47,655 nucleotides of DNA from Neelides folsomi (GCA_034687125.1 JAQGBZ010000439.1:1-47655), one strand, 5' to 3'. Shown: positions 1 through 13,457, numbered from the stretch's first letter. Made by a program: numbers and translations. Notes: generated from the sequence alone by a model not told the origin.

Positions 1-3000
1 AAAATTATCGTATCTCATCAATTAGCATTTTCATATACAATATACATAGATGAATGGACTTTTTGGACAGTATATTAGATTTAAGTGTAAGTTATGACTT
101 CATCTTTTTGTAATGCTAAACCAAATTATTAAGGAATATTTGGGTTTTAGGTACACACCTGTGCTCTACGACTACTCGTACTTTATTTATATTGTTGAAG
201 AAGCAAAGCAAGCTTGCAATTTCATCAGGTAGACAATCGTCGTATTCAGATACTTATGGATAATCCACCTCGTGACATGACTAATAGTGTCCTCACAGGA
301 TCCTTAGTGCAATTGACTCATGCTTAAAAAGTCGCTTAATTGATAAAGAATGTGCTCGAATTGGGAATAACATTTACGCTGACTTACATTTACATATAAC
401 GAAAGAATTGATTTTTTCAGTATTTTAAAAGAAATATTTCAATTTCGAATAATTTAGCCATCAATTGCCTCCATAGAAAAGAAGAATTACAATATTGTGT
501 ATGTGTTTGATAATTTGGTCATGTCAAACACATCATTTGTTTTTAAGAATTTGTGTCTAGAATGATTTATTGTTGTGTTACATCTCATGAATATCTTTAT
601 AACAGTTCATATTAGGTAGTTTTTAGCTTTGGTCTTCTGTTTAATTTGAAATTAGCAAATGATTATAAAGCGATTATTTGATTAATTAATGCAATGCCGT
701 TCGTGTAAGAATAGAATTCACTTCTCTAGATATGCATACATTCATAACAAAGAAGGAGCAAATGAACTTTGATTAAGTAGATACACTATTATTATTAGAA
801 ACATTGGCTGTTGTAAGTACCATAAGTTGCTCTTATGCAGAATGAATAACGATATGAGAGATTTATTCAGCTTGCAAATACGGAAATTAATGCATTATTG
901 ATTATCTTTATTGTCTGCAAATAAACGCATTAATTGAATCGAGATATATTGTAGTATGTATAATAATATAGTATTTATATAAATATTTATTCATTAACTA
1001 ACATTAAGTAAATAATTAAAGCAATTCGTAGTTAATATAATTTAGTGAGCAATAAAAATAGTAATTAAAATGCGCATATTACATATATGATTAAAAATAT
1101 ATTCTTGTTTAAATACATAATATGACATGATAATATTTATATTTACAGTATAAATTCGAACTGATTAACTCGTTACTTGCAAGTATCGCTATTAATTATA
1201 ACGCCGATAAATGTATTTAATAACTCATATAACTGCATGGCATATTCATAATAATTGCGTTGCGCGTTGTTTCAATGTCTATAATATATATGTAAGGTGA
1301 TGTATCAGATATAATACCTAATATTGACAGTGACGCTTCGAATCAGCGTTCTATATTTAAGCCTTGTCGCGCGATTATGATTAAACATGTTGGTATGATT
1401 GCGATTAATTGTAAGTCCTTAATTAATGTATAGTATAAAGAAATTTTAATTAAAACATGGAGAAAACTGCATTATGGGTTTTCCTCTAAATTATGCATAA
1501 TCTATTAATTTACCTTTAAACAAGAAAGTAACGTTCATTCTTAATTGACAAAAACTTGACGATCATCTTAAAGCTTGATCAACCTTGTCAGACTTATTCT
1601 TTAAAAGGAAACTCGAGAGAGTCTCTCTGTCTTTTGTTTCTTCAGTGTACTATAAGGTTTTTATAAGAGTCCTGAGAAAAGTCAAGACCCATCAAATGGA
1701 GAATAGCTCCGTTACTCGATGAGCTCATTGTCAGAGAGTGCAAGCAATAAGTTAATGAGGAACTGAGGGAAATGAGAAACTCCTCCCTCGTCAAGCCTTC
1801 AGCATTGGAGACGTTTTAGTTTATCCATTTAATGGAGTCTTCTGTTGACTCTGCATTCCGCATGAGGATGTACATACTTACATAAATTGATTGAAGTGGG
1901 TGATAATTACAGTTCATCTCTGTCGATCGAAGACAACCAAGGGAGAGAAATGGAGGGATTTGTGTTTCGCTTCAATCTTCCATGCATAGGGGATGAGGCA
2001 GGTGAGAGGCTCATCTTCTGATCAACCTCTTGGTTCAATCAAAAGAAGTAAAGGGAGAGGTTGAGTGAGGGTTGGGGACCAACACCAGCTGTTACTAACC
2101 TTTACCTTCGCATCCCTCCAATGTGAATGACCGGTATTTTTACTTCAGACAAAGACAGAGTCGGGTACAATAGACAATCTTCATCGTCTTTTTCCCTCTC
2201 CTCCTCCTCCTCCTTCAAACCGTCTAGTTGTACTTGCACCTCTCAGACACTTGGAAACTCGCTCGAAACCCACACCCTCGTCAGCCCATTTCCGCCTTAA
2301 CGATCCTCATCATAATATTATTTTATCCGGAGTGGAAACTCGGGCATCAACAAATAGTAAAGTATGAAGTTTGTCAAAACAAGCAGTAAAAGTGAAAGAC
2401 GAGGACGTCCTCGGAAAATTTCTCTTTGAGATAAATTAAGAGTTTTGTTTTTGTGAAGTTGACGATCGTCCTTTCATTTGTTTACTCTCCCCAGCTCAAC
2501 TGACATTCATTTTAAGAGGAGAAATAATATTTATTGTTTGAGAACCTCCAAAGAAGTGGAGGAGCTTAGGAGTGGAACGAGGAAGGGAGGAAAATAGATA
2601 ATAGACAAACTTAATCTTAAATAATTATTTATTTTCATTTGGGAAAAAAGAAATGACGAGGCTTCGACCACTTGCACTTCAGTTAATATTGTTGAGGTCG
2701 GAATGGGAGAGAGAGTTAAAACTCTCTTTGAACGTTTCTATTATTCATAATATTTAATTCCATTGCAATTTGACAATGTCGGTGTGTGAGTGACATTTTT
2801 GAGAAATTCGTTCAACGTTTTGGACAGAGTCTATTTAAATTGCCACCAAAGTGGGTGTTTGATCGCCAAATCTAAAGACGTGGAGGATTATATCCTTTCA
2901 TCGCGAATCGAAACAGTGATAGAAAAGACCTGTTGACCTTTATGTGACAATATAGAGGTTTTGTTATTTTACTGTGATTTCATATTCCAATGCGAGTTTC

Positions 3001-4818
3001 ATTACAAGTGAGTTTATAAATAACGATGAATGACACTTATGGAGTTCCAGGGTATTTGATAATAAACCAACTTGCTAATTGTAACCTCATCAAGTCACCT
3101 TGCTAAAAACGAGAAAGGTTTAACTTGAAGTGAAACAATAAAAATCGAAAATTCAGGATCTTTGTTGCAACGGGTGAGCTTTCTACTTGTTGACTTTAAT
3201 TATCTCCTTTAACTTGTAACTAGATTTTTGGGCTTTTGGATTATTTTTTAAAAGGCTTGAATGAAGCATGTCACTCGACAATTTCTAATCTTTTCACACC
3301 ATAAAAATCCAATTTAAATACTAAAATAACTACCTATTTTATTAGTAGGTATATCGATTCGGAATGAATCCTGTGAATTGTAGTTACATTGGGTATACTT
3401 TAAAGTTGCTCAGAATTTTACAAAAAATATCATGCTTAATTTTTATAGGGTAAGAATATATCAAAATAAGATATCTCTATCAATCTCTTTACAGTTTCTT
3501 TGTTATTGTAATTTGGAAGACATTTACTTTAAATTAGGCAGCTAGTTATGCCAATTGAATAGTAAGTAGAAATGCGTGTTGCTGAACATTAGATTATTAA
3601 GACACCGGTTACATTGTTCTCCGAGCTCATTAATTTTATTTAAGGATATAATTAATTGTTATAAGAATATACTTTAATTGACATTGAAGTTCCATGGAGA
3701 CTCATAGTTCTTTTACCATCATATTTATAAGTAGGCTCATATTACACGAAATAGTAGAGTATACGAAATATTCTTATAACATTTTCACAAGTTAGCGTTA
3801 GGGTTCTTATTAAATATAAAACCATATTATTATCTTACTGATAAATGATGACATTGTGAGTGTCTATTCTGTGCATAATTTTTAGATACCCTATAATACA
3901 TTGGTCTTGTCTTAAAGGTAGCACAAGACCGAGAATAAACCGTTATTTAAATGTCGAGAACTTGGTATCATATTGGACTATACATGTTTTAAGTTACAAG
4001 TTACAATCGTAAAGTTATAAAATAATACTTACATGGAGTGGAAGAATGGAAAAAAGTTCACTGCTATGCTAAAACTGACTTGACCTGGATTCTGGCAATT
4101 TAGAGTAAATATTTTACAAACACATTGAACCACTTCGGTATCAACCGAATCCGGTCAAGAACAAACAAAGGACTCCAGTGTGTGTGTAAGCATTGCCAAT
4201 TGCCTTTACTTCTAATACTCCGTTCTTTATCATCATCGACATCAATTTCATTCTAAATTCGAAGACCTCATGGCTTAACATTAAAAACCCTTTTACTATA
4301 ATAAGAGCTCATGGCACCAAACACACAGACGTCGCTAATGTTTACCCCTTTACATTCTAAATATTATGCTCTCTCTATTTATTAAACAGTATATTTCTTC
4401 CTTTCGGATTGATTACAATTGCAAGTGTCCTACTGCACATAAATGTTTAATAATAAACTCAAAATACATTCTCTCCCATCCCTTCCTTTAAGAAAAGGGA
4501 AATACTCCACTATAAAATAATTCTTTCATAATAATAATATCGTGACACGACGATTCCTGGAATAAATATAATAAGTTTATTTCGCGTATTTGTGATTTCT
4601 TATAAATTGAGCAATTGGAGTTTTGAGTTTTTTGAGCTGTCGTTGTTGTTGCTTCTTAAATATCCGTACATTTAGTTTACGTTATTTTGTTAAATAATAA
4701 CGATTGTACTTGTTCTACTATACAGTCGAGCTGGCCAAAAAAGTTAATTGTTTTTATATTAAATAAGTTTTTTTTAAAGTTAATTGTAATTGAGTTACTC
4801 ATACGAATTTTATGTGCA
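1..4818. other. Gene-free AT-rich upstream region
   Basis: I found no supportable coding exon, RNA gene or clear transposon here. Most of it is strongly AT-rich. Blocks of more balanced composition occur at about 1560-2500, including a CT-rich run near 2190-2220 ending in CTCCTCCTCCTCC, and at about 2640-2950. Such islands in AT-rich intergenic DNA are where promoters, enhancers or unrecognised non-coding exons usually lie, but nothing here proves that function. Confidence 0.5.
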
Positions 4819-5031
4819 GTTACCAGGAATGTAAAAGGAGACGTTGCAGCGATGAAAACTTTCCCTGGTCAAGAAGAAACCTAAATTCAGATAGATTTTG
4901 AAGGCGACCACGAGTCGTGCAAAATTGTTTAGAAATAGGAAAGAGATTAGCGGGACAACAGGGTTCCGTCTTTGTGAAGTTTCTCCGCTTCACATTGGGA
5001 AAGAAGAAGGACAACGAAGTGACAAGTAGTG
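4819..5031 (+). other. Possible spliced non-coding exon
   Basis: The segment follows a good acceptor (TTTATGTGCAG) and ends at a strong donor (GTAGTG then GTAAGTGC). It is richer in G and C than its surroundings. Reading frames through it are short and look like nothing known, so if transcribed it is non-coding. It could be a distal 5' untranslated exon of ZMYND19, whose first coding exon also follows an acceptor at 6397, or part of an independent RNA. RNA-seq would settle this. Confidence 0.3.
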
Positions 5032-6397
5032 GTAAGTGCAATTAAATAGTCTTGGCATTAATTACCACGTTAGTAGTTCGGCGAGTCTGTCACAAGCAGA
5101 AATCATTTTATTACCTATTCTTAAAGAAATCCTTTTTTTTCGTTTTCACCACTCCCCACCAGTTGCATGCTCCATTCCCTTGCCATGAAGCCGTGCTCTA
5201 AAAATAAGTAAATACTCGGAATTATTTTATAGCATCTCATAAAGAAAACTGATAATATTGTTCTAGAAATTAAATACAAAATTTCGTAATACGTATAATA
5301 TTTTAAAAAATAAGGTTGTGTTGTGCATCTTGTTTTTATTGTCTCAACCTCTCAAGACGTCGAATTTGAGTTGAGAGTTTCAACTCAAATTGATTGCTTC
5401 TTTTAAACAATAAAAGCCTAATAAAATCAACAAGTCCATTAGGCATTCAAAACACCTCGTTTAAGTTTACTTTAATCTCACAATAAACAGTAAACAAAAT
5501 TCGACTTATTAAATTTTATGTAATTTGTGCAAAGCCAGACAAAGATTGATAATTAATAGGGGATCTAATAATTTCTTATAAAGATTGTATTTTACAATTT
5601 CTATTTATTATGAGAAGGAGAATATTTGAAAATTAGATTGATTTGAAGTCAGCCAATTTGAATGCCTTCTTTCTCCAAATAAATGGGCTCTTCGTCGAAT
5701 GTATAGCATACATTAAAGTAATTAGTTTGTCAAGAGAGTCTTTTGAATTCAGAGTCTCTCTGGAGAAGATGCATACATTTGATATACATAGGTAATAATA
5801 TATCATTTGTTTATATTTAAGTGTTTATATTCCATATACGAATGATGAGAAGAAGAAGTGAAGGAAAATGAGGTCGAGGAGTAGAAGCAGAAAACCAGAG
5901 CTTCCTCGTCAAATCTCCTTTTGTCCTCACCATCTGCATCTTACTTCACCGCCATTTACCATTTGCTTTACATAGGCAGTCAGTTTGCATTCTAGAGGGG
6001 CTGATGAGCAGGAAGAAGGGAGGACATTGGATATCCATATAGACAAATATAAATTAGTCAGTCATTAGTTAGTCGAGTCCAAGTTGACGACCCTCTGAAA
6101 GAGCGTCGTTTCAATATAGAAGACAAGGACGGAAGACCTCACATTTCATCGGGTTATTTCATATCCCTTTCTCTCAATCTATTGACGTTCTTAACTTTGA
6201 CTTTGCTTTAACTATACAACTTATTTTTATATTAGATAAGTGTTACACCAATTGGAAATTATTCAAAAGACACAGCTGAGCAAAATGCTCATAAATATTA
6301 AAAAATCAAAATTTCACAATAGAAGCAATTTGAGACGAAGTGATTTTTTAAATTTATTTAATAAAATAAATTTAACATTTTCTTTTCTCTCCCACAG
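5032..6397. promoter_or_regulatory. Upstream region of ZMYND19, probable promoter or 5' intron
   Basis: No coding exon is visible. About 5860-6200 is GC-richer than the flanks. At 6058 there is TCAGTC, which fits the arthropod initiator consensus TCAGTY. The sequence TTGACGAC about 27 bases downstream is only a weak match to a downstream promoter element. A pyrimidine-rich tract ending CTCTCCCACAG at 6397 looks like a splice acceptor just ahead of the ZMYND19 start codon. Promoter and 5' intron are therefore both possible. Confidence 0.3.
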
Positions 6398-6533
6398 CGT
6401 TGGTAAAAAGGAGACCTCGACATTCGAATTACTCGACCCTGCCACTGCCAAGTGTTGATTGTGAAGACCCCGCTGTCTGATCGAGAGAAAGAATTCCTGT
6501 CCTTCAATTCAATTCTCTTTCTTTGAGAGGAAA

Positions 6534-9124
6534 ATGAAGCTCATCGAGACTACAGACGACCACAAAACGGTGAAGCTCGGCATTGTCAAATTGGGAACGG
6601 CCGTTGGAAAAGTAAGAAGGCCTTTCTTTGTCTCTTTACACTACCATTACCAAATAAATTCAATCTTCAGTCAGAATAGTCTTATTTCATATTAAAATTT
6701 TTTTTTCTTAAAGTATATCAAAGTCAATTTTATTACGTATAATTTAAAATAAAATCTTAGACATTGACTCTCACAGAGAATGGGTTAAGGCTTTTGTTGT
6801 TCCCATTGAGGGTCGCGGGCACGGGAGGTTTTATGACGACGATGAACAGAATTCGATGTGAACTGTGATAAAATTTGGAATAAATAATAGAGCGCAGTTA
6901 TGTATTTACTCCAATTTCCTTTGTTGTCTTTGTTGAACGGTGAGAAAGGCGGTTTTAAATGCACGAAGCCTTCTAATTACCAATTTACATGTGGTTTATA
7001 CGTTTATTGTAATTGTTTTTAAACGAGAGAATTGACTTGGTTAAACCTAACTGAATATAAATATGAGAAGGTCTTTGTGAGGCAGAATTGGACTTTTTGC
7101 ATATACCTGAGAAGTTTTCTCAGCCTTCTTTACCTTTCTCTCATGCATGTGAGAGTGCATTTGATGATTATGTAAATCTGTATAGAAGAATCCTATGTGA
7201 GAGTTGGCTACTATGAGAAGGTATATTAAAGGAAATGGGTGTAATTCTCTGCCTACAGCCATTCAGTCACTCTGCCATCAATCCTATGCACTGAAGATAA
7301 TGAGCTTAGAGCGCTGTTATGGGGCGTTGACTTTTATGTTCATCTTCACAGACGCGTTCACATTATAATGCTCATCCACGATAAGATTTTAAAAATATTA
7401 TTCATTTATTGCCATTATTATTCCCCTTTAATATTAATGAATGGCCATTAAAAGGCGCCCAATTCATTGGGGATGGTCATTGCCGTTATTTATTGTAAAT
7501 GTTGTCTTTTCAGATGAAATATTCCCTCATTGACGAGTCTGACATTCCTATAATCAATGAGTACAAATTCGATGCTCGTTTGGAGATTGACAGAAACGGG
7601 GATGGACTTCAAGTCATTGCAATGGGTCATCCAAAGGCGAAGAACGGTGCGGCTCAAGGATCTCCAATTCCGCTTCAGAATGTTTTATGGTAATCCATTC
7701 AACTTTTTTCCTTTCAGGATTCACATTGTTCAGGGTAAAAACGAGGAAGATTTTTAATGCTTTGGAATAACAGGGAGAATCGTCACGGACCAATTGAGAA
7801 GAACTACCAAGTTGTTCACCTGAACGGAATTAGCATGGACAACCGACTTGATAATTTGACGCTAGTCCCCACGTGGATTCCTAAATGGGAACAAGAGTAC
7901 ATTTGTCGCTCCCGGTGTACCGAATCCTGGATTTGGGAATATCGACAAAATAATGATGTTGCTCCTATGGGCTATGATGAGAACGGACCTTACCCCACTG
8001 ATGGAGAAGTGAGTTTATAATCACTGATCACATGTTTACACTCCAATTACAATAATTACATAAAATGCAAATACATACTCTACAGCAGATGAACTTTAAA
8101 CTGTATTACATTTCACATGCTCGAATTTCGTTTTCCTTTTCGAGTTTCTAATTTTCATTAAAAACACACATGCTTTCATTTCTGATTATTTTACAAGCTT
8201 ATCCTAGATATTTAGTAATGTAATGGGAATTTGGATGAAATAAGAAACATGATCTGAATTTAATATACTTTCCTAAAATAGTATATATTACATAATGTGT
8301 TGGAGCAGAGTATTAAAAATACTCTTGTTTTGCTGACATGTATTGTTGTGGTTATTGTTAATTAATTAATTAATATAGGATGAAGATACGGACGAGGAAC
8401 GCGAGTTGAGGCACAGACACCATGAAAGACTCGAACAAGAGGGAAGAGAAAGGAGGCGAGAAAATAAGACTGAACAGAGAAAAGGAGAAAACTCTCTCTA
8501 TTGGAAAGCGATTCATCAACTTCTCAACAATGAGACTCAAGAAGTATTTAATTACATAATTACAAAAATTATTTTCATATTCCATTTTTATGCTTTAAAA
8601 ATATTATAGAATGTTTCGAGACATATTTTTAATCATATTTTTAAATTTTCAGCAGAGGAGCGCTAGTTCAGCCCCTTGCTCTCGGGCCTATTACACCACA
8701 ACAGGAGAATTAATCACTCGCGAATTTCCCTCTTTCTATTTCTTTGAGTGCCATTATCCACCATGCACTGCGATCGAGACGGAGCCAAGAGAATTTTCAA
8801 TGTGTGGACGTTGTCAGGTATGATTCCATTCCAAGTGACATTTTAAATATGTGAGTAGTTTATGAAAGGATTCATACTTATGTATTTACTTACCCTATTG
8901 TCAAATAATAAATGATGAAGTTTTATTCTTTAATTAACTTTTTTTCGTAATTTTGTTTTCAGCAAGCTCGGTACTGTGGGCGTGAATGCCAACGTGATGA
9001 TTGGACAGCTCACCGGGATCATTGTAATGAGTCGAGTCGACGAAGCGGATCGAGTCGATACATAAAGCCAAGTTCTCATTCTCAGCTTCAAGTTCCTTCT
9101 GTTCCTTTCCCTGCTGACCGTTGA
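6534..9124 (+). CDS. ZMYND19: Zinc finger MYND domain-containing protein 19
   Basis: Coding exons are 6534-6611, 7514-7689, 7774-8008, 8379-8543, 8653-8817 and 8963-9124, giving 326 residues. The family is known as a melanin-concentrating-hormone receptor 1 interacting zinc-finger protein (MIZIP), cytosolic or membrane-associated in mammals. Diagnostic matches to the vertebrate protein, in order, are LGIVKLG near residue 16, SLIDESDIP near 30, the join that gives VLWENRHG, then YQVVHLNGISMDNRLDNL, FECHYPPC and the C-terminal MYND finger (CGRCQ, RYCGRECQ, HRDHC) at about residues 250-298. The human protein has about 227 residues; the excess is mainly a long charged insert (residues about 164-205, rich in Glu and Arg) and a Ser-rich tail. 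The start is the first ATG of the open exon (GAGGAAAATG), possibly behind a non-coding exon ending at an acceptor at 6397. Intron 1 (about 900 bp) is the longest and shows no other feature. Assignment is firm. Confidence 0.93.
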
Positions 9125-11289
9125 AGGTCTTAAAGTCCAAACTACTCAAAGTCATTTCCAGTCGAAATTACACGGTACTACTCTTACACTTTTAAGCAAC
9201 TTAAACATGGTGTTACAAAGATGAAGTTTAACGACCTATAAATTAAAGTTAGTTATAAACTTGGATATATATACCTATTTCTCCATATTTTGTATTCATA
9301 ACATTCCCTACTTATTTAATTGTATTACTTACATTCCTGTTTGGAATATTATTTTGTCCAACGAAGTAATTCGGAACCTTAAAGTTCCTTTTCTCATTAA
9401 CTTGTGTATCACCTTATGATTGAATATTAATGGTACGTTTAATCAATTTTATTAGTGATTTATCTAAATAGTTTTCATATTTTGATACGCGAAACTTGTT
9501 TAAATACGATCTAATGTTGTTTATTGTTGGAATACTTGACTAGCATTAGAAATTACATTAAAACAAAAAGAAGCAAAGTGAATATGAATATGACTTTATG
9601 TTATTTTAACATTAAATGAAAAACACAACATTAATTTTTTTATAAATTGGCTCTTGGTATAATTGGTTTTCAATTAAATAAATTCTTATATCTAATATCA
9701 TAATAGATACTTACGCATTATGATATTAGTTATTTGAAAATTACCTGAAAATTAAATGATAATTAAATTAAAAATAAAGCTCTAAATGAATTAGACAATA
9801 AGAAAAAATAAGTGATAAAAGGGAATGGTAAATGTAAACATAAAAGCTAAAAATATTTTACAAGACGAAGAGGTTGATTCTCACAAAAGATTTCATAACG
9901 ATTAATTTATATCGAAAAAAATTACGACCTAAATGGTATCCGTAATGATCTAATTAAATGAACCTATTTACATAATTTTTTGTAATCACTATATATTTTA
10001 CCTTTCTTACATCATATTACTGCTACTTGTATATCATAAAATAATATTTTTAGTAAATTTACTTACCTATGTATTATTTTATTATTAGTTCTAATATACA
10101 TTAATTGACATTGACTCGAAAAATGAGATTGATCAAATAACTGTATAATTAAAATTACTTATATCTGAATAAATTGCAATCTATTCATTTACTGATACTT
10201 TAAAATACAAAGTACATCTTGTTCATCTTTATTTAATAGTATTGGAGTAGTGCGATCGTAAATGAATTATGCCAATCATTCAATCGAAATCTATTGCAAA
10301 AGTTTTATTTTACATAAAATAAATAAATGATTAATTTTAATTCCATGTATGATCAAACATTATACTTATAGGTACTATTACATAAGTGTATTAAGCATAT
10401 AACAATGAATTTTAACACACTAGATAATGCCTAAAGTTAAACAAAAATACTATTTTTTTACAAATTATTTATTATTGCAACATTAAAAATATCATCCATA
10501 GGATAAACAGACATGCCGCAATTCACATAGCAGAAGTAGGCACTTTTAAATTGCTTTATTGTATGTACTTTAGATATAAGCCACTTGAGTTAAAACAATC
10601 AGAAAAAATATTAAAGCTACGAATAAGAACCAACATGTTGAATTTAACCACACACCAACTGTCTCTAAATACAACTACTTACATTTTAACTTTTATGGAG
10701 ATTTAAGACAAGGCAAGGCGACTGTCCGTAGCAGTTTACAAGTTAGTTCTTAATGTTAGTAAATATTTGTATATGTAATACACAATAACGTCAACGATTA
10801 TGCATATAATCATAACAAGTTTTAACTATTACTACTACATACCAATACCATGATACTTAATAGTAGTTGGCAAATATTATTGCATAAATGCATACAACAA
10901 AATTGTTTTAATAGCTACAATGTAATACTCAAAGAACAATAAAATAGTATGCATCGAATATGTTACTAACATCAAGTATTACATGCAACCATGTCCCTAA
11001 TCACACAAGACATTAAGATTTAATATACATATGAAAAATTCTAAATTCGAGGACGCTCGAGGAAGATTTAAAATGTCATTTCAAAAAATAAGTTGCAAAT
11101 TGCAAATCTAGACTTTTTCAACCACAATGAATATCAATGGCCTAATATCCTATTCAAAGCAAAAACTGTTTACTTGTGTGTTAAATTCACTCCTAAACAC
11201 CAGAGCTCTAATTTAAACAAAAAATACTTTTGAGTATTAACTAACCTAATAAATACACAATATATATTATTATAGTATAATTAAGTAAT
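9125..11289. other. AT-rich intergenic region (ZMYND19 3' side)
   Basis: This region holds the ZMYND19 3' untranslated sequence of unknown length and then very AT-rich DNA. I see no coding exon, tRNA, tandem array or clear inverted repeat until the hairpin element that starts at 11290. Confidence 0.5.
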
Positions 11290-11427
11290 CTCCAGACACC
11301 GAACCAATGCAGTTTCCGGGTTTTAGAATTTGAATAAGTTTATTATAATTTTAATCTATAGCAATTAAAATTATGTAACTCTAATTCAAATCAAAAACCG
11401 CGAAATGCATTGGCTCAGCGTCTGGAG
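11290..11427. mobile_element. 138-bp hairpin MITE with 6-bp target duplication
   Basis: The element is almost a perfect palindrome. The left end reads CTCCAGACACCGAACCAATG, and the right end is its near-exact inverse (CATTGGCTCAGCGTCTGGAG). The complementarity continues to a short loop around CTATAGC at the centre. Both sides carry the direct repeat AGTAAT (11284-11289 and 11428-11433), which reads as a target-site duplication. It encodes nothing. The family is unknown; the size and structure are those of a non-autonomous foldback or MITE-class DNA element. Confidence 0.75.
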
Positions 11428-12407
11428 AGTAATTCTATGAATTAATTTTGTAAATATAGATAGTAGTATTATTGTATTTTTTACTTGTTTAAATCAATAC
11501 ATTAATTTATCTATTAGATTTACTCATCGTTATAAGTATTACATACCTAGTTTTATTAAGAGCACTCATTGACAGTGAATCGTGAATCTAACTTGCAAAT
11601 AGTTTTAGGGTCATTAGTTCAAAATAGTTTAGGTATTAGTTTAGGAAATTGTGTTTATGTTGTAGTCTATTCGTCTGACGAGTCTAATAGATTATTAAAG
11701 TTTCTCATCCAAATATCTTTAGAGAAAGAACAAGTTACTATATATCATTTATTGAAGAGGTAGATCGTGTATACTGGATATACATTTAACTCTATCTGGT
11801 AGCATGTATTACTACATAGGTATTATATTTAAGTAGATGGTTATTATGATTTAAAATGCCAATTCTGAATATTTAAAATTACACAGTTCACTGTTGAATG
11901 TTTAGCAATAAGTTGACAATCTTTCTACTATGATAGTATCTACATTAATATATTAACAGTACTTACAACTTACGTATATTTGTTTCTTTAGATTTGAACT
12001 TTCAAAAATGGGATGCTGCATATTTTTGCATGGAAAAATAATTTGAGGAAATATAAAAATCCATATAATAACTAATACATTAATAAATGAAAATGTAAAC
12101 ATTAACATTATGTAAAAAGTCTTGAAAAGCACCTTAATTTAAACTCAAAGTCAGTTTGACTAACTAAACAAATTGAGTAAGCTGCCCTTGCAAAATCTTT
12201 AACTATTCAGTTGTTGCTAATAAAGAATGTTGTTTTACGTAAAAGTGATGTACAGAGATTCAAAAGATAGCTTCTAAAAATTAAATTGTCATTTAAAATA
12301 TTTTAAATATTCTAACAATTAAAACAATAAATCAAATTCTTCTATACGTGGATATTTTATGAGCAAGTAATAATGATCCATTCATAACTTAAATGATATC
12401 AATACCA
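11428..12407. other. AT-rich intergenic spacer between two MITEs
   Basis: No gene, RNA or repeat structure is visible. A 64-codon open frame at 11569-11763 has no recognisable similarity and AT-driven composition. Confidence 0.5.
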
Positions 12408-13320
12408 GGGCCCAGGCTCATGGACTTTTACTCCTTACTCCTAACTCCTAGAATCTATAGAAACCTAGGAGTAAGGATTATCCGGGGCTCATCAACATTT
12501 TTGTATCAGTCCTCACTCCTTGAAAGTTTCTAGGAGTCAAAATAATGAGTGAGAAAGGGGTAAATTCAAATCTGCTGTTTTTTAAATTAATTTTTTAAAT
12601 TTCACAATTTTTTTGGTATTGGCATTAAGGATCGATTTCTTAATAGTCTGATTGAAACTTTAAGTTGAGGTATTATTTATCAATTACGTTAACTAATTAA
12701 TCATATTAATCGTATATTCACTATTCACAAAGAGGATCGGAGTTCGGAGGATTAATACAAATTAAAATTGTGTACGGCAGGATTGGATGGAATCCTCATG
12801 ATCTTCGATGGTACCCCGACAAATCGTGAATTAGTGAGGATTGAGGGTCGAAAACAATTTAGGCACTAATCCTTCAACATTTGATTTTATAACCAATCTG
12901 CCCCTTAAATCTTGGAAGAAATTATTTCTCCTATTCTTTAATATTTATCTTTATTGAACTTTAAACTAAAGGTCATTTCGAGGGCTAAATGGGAATTTTT
13001 TGAACAATCCTTATTATTATGAAGTGGGCTTCTTGATAATATTACACAGAAATTTATTTTAAAAAGTTAATTGTTTAAGCGAGAGATCGAATTAAAATGT
13101 TTGAGGGGATCGTTTGTTTGATCCCTTGAAAAAACCTAGGAGTAATCCTAACTCCTTGCTTTGAATCAAGGAGTAGTATCTATGACAAGCCAGACCTTGG
13201 AAATTTTCTACTCCTTACTTCTCACTCCTAACTCCTAACTTAATTTTTAATTGTTACGATGAGATAGAACTTATTTAAAAAACTAGGAGTTAGGAGTAAG
13301 GAGTTGATGAGCCTGGGCCC
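12408..13320. mobile_element. 913-bp non-autonomous DNA element with nested terminal repeats
   Basis: The ends are inverted copies: the left starts GGGCCCAGGCTCAT, and the right finishes ATGAGCCTGGGCCC. Inside each terminus is a shared run of CTCCTTACTCCTAACTCCTA. The same iterated motif (actcctta, ctaggagt) recurs inverted inside both arms, at about 12470, 13135 and 13200. A second, partial end-like copy (CCGGGGCTCATCAAC) occurs at 12482. No open frame or transposase remnant was found. I could not see a convincing target-site duplication, so the superfamily is undetermined; hAT-like elements are one possibility because of the subterminal motif arrays. Confidence 0.75.
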
Positions 13321-13457
13321 AGTATATATAATATGCTGTTAAACTATAGAAAATATGAAGCTGCAGGTAAGGATAATTATTGCTTTCACAATCCCATTAA
13401 AAATAAAATAAAACTTTATAATTAGACGTGACTTATAAATACGCTTAGGTTTAGTCA

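Noticed and set aside
8900..8962. C-box-like ATGATGA in the last ZMYND19 intron, and similar heptamers elsewhere
   Set aside because: No D box at a suitable distance and no D'/C' pair, unlike the three PRRC2 elements.
12395..13335. Target-site duplication for the GGGCCC-ended element
   Set aside because: Flanks (ending AATACCA and beginning AGTATATA) share no convincing direct repeat of 2-9 bases.
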